Below are positions 61,934-64,000 of a DNA stretch of 64,000 nucleotides, in pieces; position 1 is the first letter of the stretch, and each line of letters begins with the position of its first letter. Location of the stretch: positions 868,001 to 932,000 of the forward strand of contig NZ_FZLO01000001.1 in assembly GCF_900197595.1 (NCBI RefSeq), read 5' to 3'. This DNA comes from Scatolibacter rhodanostii. GTDB taxonomy: Bacteria > Bacillota > Clostridia > Oscillospirales > Acutalibacteraceae. The notes beneath the pieces are model-generated. The model was not told the origin of the DNA. It worked only from the letters and a program-made list of their open reading frames with translations, and ran no database searches. The position numbers and the translations under genes were made by a program.

Positions 61934-63745
61934 TTATCTTGTTGGCTGTGCCCCAGACTGGCGACCCATTCCTTGCTGCCCGTTACTTGTTACTACAGAC
62001 GAAAGCGTAACTTCATTTGTTTGCTCTCCGCTGACTAATGTATAAACAGCATCTTTTGTCAACTCAGGTGCGCTGATTACCACAGACTGATAGTCTTTGG
62101 TCGGTGTAAAAGATACCACTACTGCGCCGGTTGAATCTTTTAAGATAACCTCTGTCCCGGCTGTGCTAACTGAACTTAAACTATATAATAAAGAATATTG
62201 CGTTGAACTATCTGAAAAACCTTGTGCCATACCCGAACTGCCTGCAACAAGCACTTTACCTCCTGTAACTTCTGCTGTGCCGTTATAATCTAAAGCACCG
62301 TCAGCGCCACTAGTAGGACCGTTAACAGATAAAGTGCCTCCCGTAACATACAAGTTGCCATTGCTGTCAATGCCATCACCTGATGCATCAACGGTTGTGT
62401 TTCCACCAGCAATTAAGATATAGCAGTTGGTATCAACCTCATCCATTCCCCCGCCAAATCCGTTTCCAAAATTACCGAAATTTTGTCTTTCTTCACCGTC
62501 GTTCTCCGGCATCGTTCCATCGGGAACAAAATCACCGTCTTCAAAATTAGGTCTTTCGCCCGAGGGCGGTTCAGGCATTTCTCCACCATTTTCGTCTATG
62601 CCACCCGTCCCCCACGGAGGATTGTCCCCTTCTTCTATAACAGTGCTGCTATCAGAGATTGTTCCGGCTTCCTGATTCCCAACAGGTTGCTGATTCTCAC
62701 CTTGCTCAAAAGGATTCATTCCTTCGACACCCATGGCTTGCTCTGTTGTATCATCATTGCTTCCTCTTGCCGCATTGATTCCATCATCTGCCGCCTTAAT
62801 ATCAATTGTTCCATTTTCTACGATAACAGCTGTACCCTCAAGACCCTCTTCACATTTTGGTATTGTAATCGTACCACCCGCAATATAGACATATCCCTTG
62901 GTCGTATCATCGGCATTTTTTGACTGGATACCATTGCCTGTTTCAGCACTCAAGTTTAGAATACCATCTTTTATCTTGACAGCATCTTTGCCATTAATCG
63001 CATCTTTAACTGCTGTAATAGTATAGGTCCCTCCGGTAATCACAATATCATCTTTCGATACAATCCCGTGCTTATAGGAGCCTGTTATATTCAGCGTTCC
63101 TTTTCCGTTAAAGGTGACATCTGCTTTACTGAATATTACACCGTCTATGTTGTTGTCATCTGTTTGTACATATTCTGTACCGTCAGTAAAAGTATTCACT
63201 GAACCTTCTTTTAGCGTGATAAATACTTTATCAGCACTCTTGATATAGAGAGGTGCAGACGTTTCTGCATGAAGGGTAACACCATCTAAAACCAGTTGTA
63301 CTTTTTCAGTATCTGCCACATCAATGACAATCTGGCCATCGCTTAGTGTGCCGCTGATCACATAAGTACCCTCACTGCTGATGGTCACTACATTCCCACT
63401 AACGGCCGCCCCATTGCCACTCACTGTTGTCGCATTATCTGCTAAAACGACGGATGTCGCTGTGCTTTCCTCATAACCGATTTCTAAATCTCTTGCCGTA
63501 AATTCTGTATCTACTACTATTTCAGATTCAACCCCGAGAGTGGTGAGTAAAGCACTTATTGCACTCGTGCTTTCTGTCTCAGAGGAGACTCCTGTTTCTG
63601 AAATCGTTGTACTTGCTGTTTCTGTATCTATCTTACTACTTTGATTACCGCTTTCTACTGTAGTTGTAGCCGATTGATTACTGCACCCAGTGACAGACAT
63701 AATAAGTATTGTCCAAGCCAATAAAGAGCAAATTATTTTTTTCAT
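61934..63745 (-). CDS. Carbohydrate-binding domain (Cthe_2159/DUF4353-like) lipoprotein
   Basis: 603 residues. Lipobox VTGC (Cys21) after a signal peptide, then a Ser/Thr-rich linker. A long right-handed beta-helix-like repeat region carries many GTYTI, GDGI and ITGG motifs and repeated DGI/NGI turns. It is split by an acidic insert of about 110 residues rich in Pro, Glu, Gly and Asn (about 330-440). This layout fits the calcium-dependent polysaccharide-binding Cthe_2159 family. Such genes often stand with DUF4956, VTC-type polyphosphate polymerase and CotH genes; here the DUF4956 gene is 18 bp upstream. AAAGGAA precedes the ATG. Confidence 0.85.
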   Translation of the reverse strand: MKKIICSLLAWTILIMSVTGCSNQSATTTVESGNQSSKIDTETASTTISETGVSSETESTSAISALLTTLGVESEIVVDTEFTARDLEIGYEESTATSVVLADNATTVSGNGAAVSGNVVTISSEGTYVISGTLSDGQIVIDVADTEKVQLVLDGVTLHAETSAPLYIKSADKVFITLKEGSVNTFTDGTEYVQTDDNNIDGVIFSKADVTFNGKGTLNITGSYKHGIVSKDDIVITGGTYTITAVKDAINGKDAVKIKDGILNLSAETGNGIQSKNADDTTKGYVYIAGGTITIPKCEEGLEGTAVIVENGTIDIKAADDGINAARGSNDDTTEQAMGVEGMNPFEQGENQQPVGNQEAGTISDSSTVIEEGDNPPWGTGGIDENGGEMPEPPSGERPNFEDGDFVPDGTMPENDGEERQNFGNFGNGFGGGMDEVDTNCYILIAGGNTTVDASGDGIDSNGNLYVTGGTLSVNGPTSGADGALDYNGTAEVTGGKVLVAGSSGMAQGFSDSSTQYSLLYSLSSVSTAGTEVILKDSTGAVVVSFTPTKDYQSVVISAPELTKDAVYTLVSGEQTNEVTLSSVVTSNGQQGMGRQSGAQPTR

Positions 63746-63763
63746 CTGATTATTTCCTTTCTG

Positions 63764-64000
63764 CTATAGCTCTTCTGTACCAAAAGCTACTTTTGCCAGT
63801 GTTATTTCAAGATTCCCATTACGGCAGCGCAGCTCGTCCATAAATTCTTTTGCTTGCGCTGAATCTTTTAATCCGATACGATAATTCAATTTATAAAGAC
63901 TGCCCATGTTGGCTGTTTTGACCATAATTAATTCTGCTTTTGTCGTATACTTTGCAAACAGATCATCAAATATGCCCATATAATCTAAGCTTTCAGGAAT
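63764..64000 (-). CDS. DUF4956 membrane protein, C-terminal part (gene leaves the window)
   Basis: 78 residues up to the window edge, with the frame still open at 64000. The sequence YMGIFDDLFAKYTTKAELI followed by LYKLNYRIGLKDS matches the soluble C-terminal domain of DUF4956 proteins; the membrane helices lie outside the window. In related genomes DUF4956 genes sit with VTC polyphosphate polymerase genes. The lipoprotein gene starts 18 bp after its stop, so the two are one operon. Confidence 0.85.
   Translation of the reverse strand: MPESLDYMGIFDDLFAKYTTKAELIMVKTANMGSLYKLNYRIGLKDSAQAKEFMDELRCRNGNLEITLAKVAFGTEEL

Overview
The window reads as chromosomal core DNA of a low-G+C, endospore-forming, anaerobic member of the Clostridia; an Oscillospirales (Ruminococcaceae-like) relative is my best guess. 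The evidence is the set of sporulation genes (sigK, spoIIID, the spoIIAA-spoIIAB-sigF operon, yabP, yabQ, a SpoVB-like flippase, two CotF-like coat proteins), the Firmicutes regulators (T-box, CIRCE/HrcA, CtsR, Rex), and a glgC/glgD type glycogen operon. No rRNA, tRNA, CRISPR array, insertion sequence or prophage was seen. Genes are dense and the layout looks vertically inherited.

Left part (1-24,000): a 5'-truncated asparagine synthetase; a DUF815 ATPase downstream of a T-box-controlled threonine dehydratase (ilvA); a glycogen operon glgB-glgC-glgD-glgA with a clear promoter; sigK; a heterodimeric ABC exporter pair; a divergent PAP2 protein; adenosine deaminase; two CotF-like proteins; mscL with a C-terminal zinc ribbon; then a leftward run tepA, uppP, ftsK/spoIIIE, a ComEC-type metallo-hydrolase and DUF3006.

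Middle part (24,000-45,400): an AEC transporter; an aconitase-isocitrate dehydrogenase-Rex cluster that joins the oxidative TCA branch to an NADH-sensing repressor; spoIIID; a PhnP-like metallo-hydrolase; the spoIIA operon behind folC and valS; asnS with an odd leader; groES-groEL under a perfect CIRCE element; a GNAT acetyltransferase; a 570-bp structured intergenic region leading to a secreted coiled-coil protein; an rRNA methyltransferase; hpf; and a fumarase alpha subunit with no beta subunit beside it.

Right part (45,400-64,000): a yab cluster (SpoVB-like, HU, RqcP, YabP, YabQ, DivIC, S1 protein); the phosphate regulon pstSCAB-phoU-phoP-phoR, preceded by TTTACA repeats that look like a Pho box and starting with a circularly permuted PstS; the CtsR-controlled ctsR-mcsA-mcsB-clpC operon; two tiny Cys/Gly/Asn-rich proteins (42 and 41 residues) separated by a terminator and two 57-bp direct repeats; and a carbohydrate-binding-domain lipoprotein next to the end of a DUF4956 membrane protein that leaves the window.

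Most of the window is well-known biology. The parts least explained by known families are the paired Cys-rich microproteins with their repeats, the coiled-coil secreted protein with its structured upstream region, the permuted PstS, and the asnS leader. All calls come from reading the sequence; no database search was possible.
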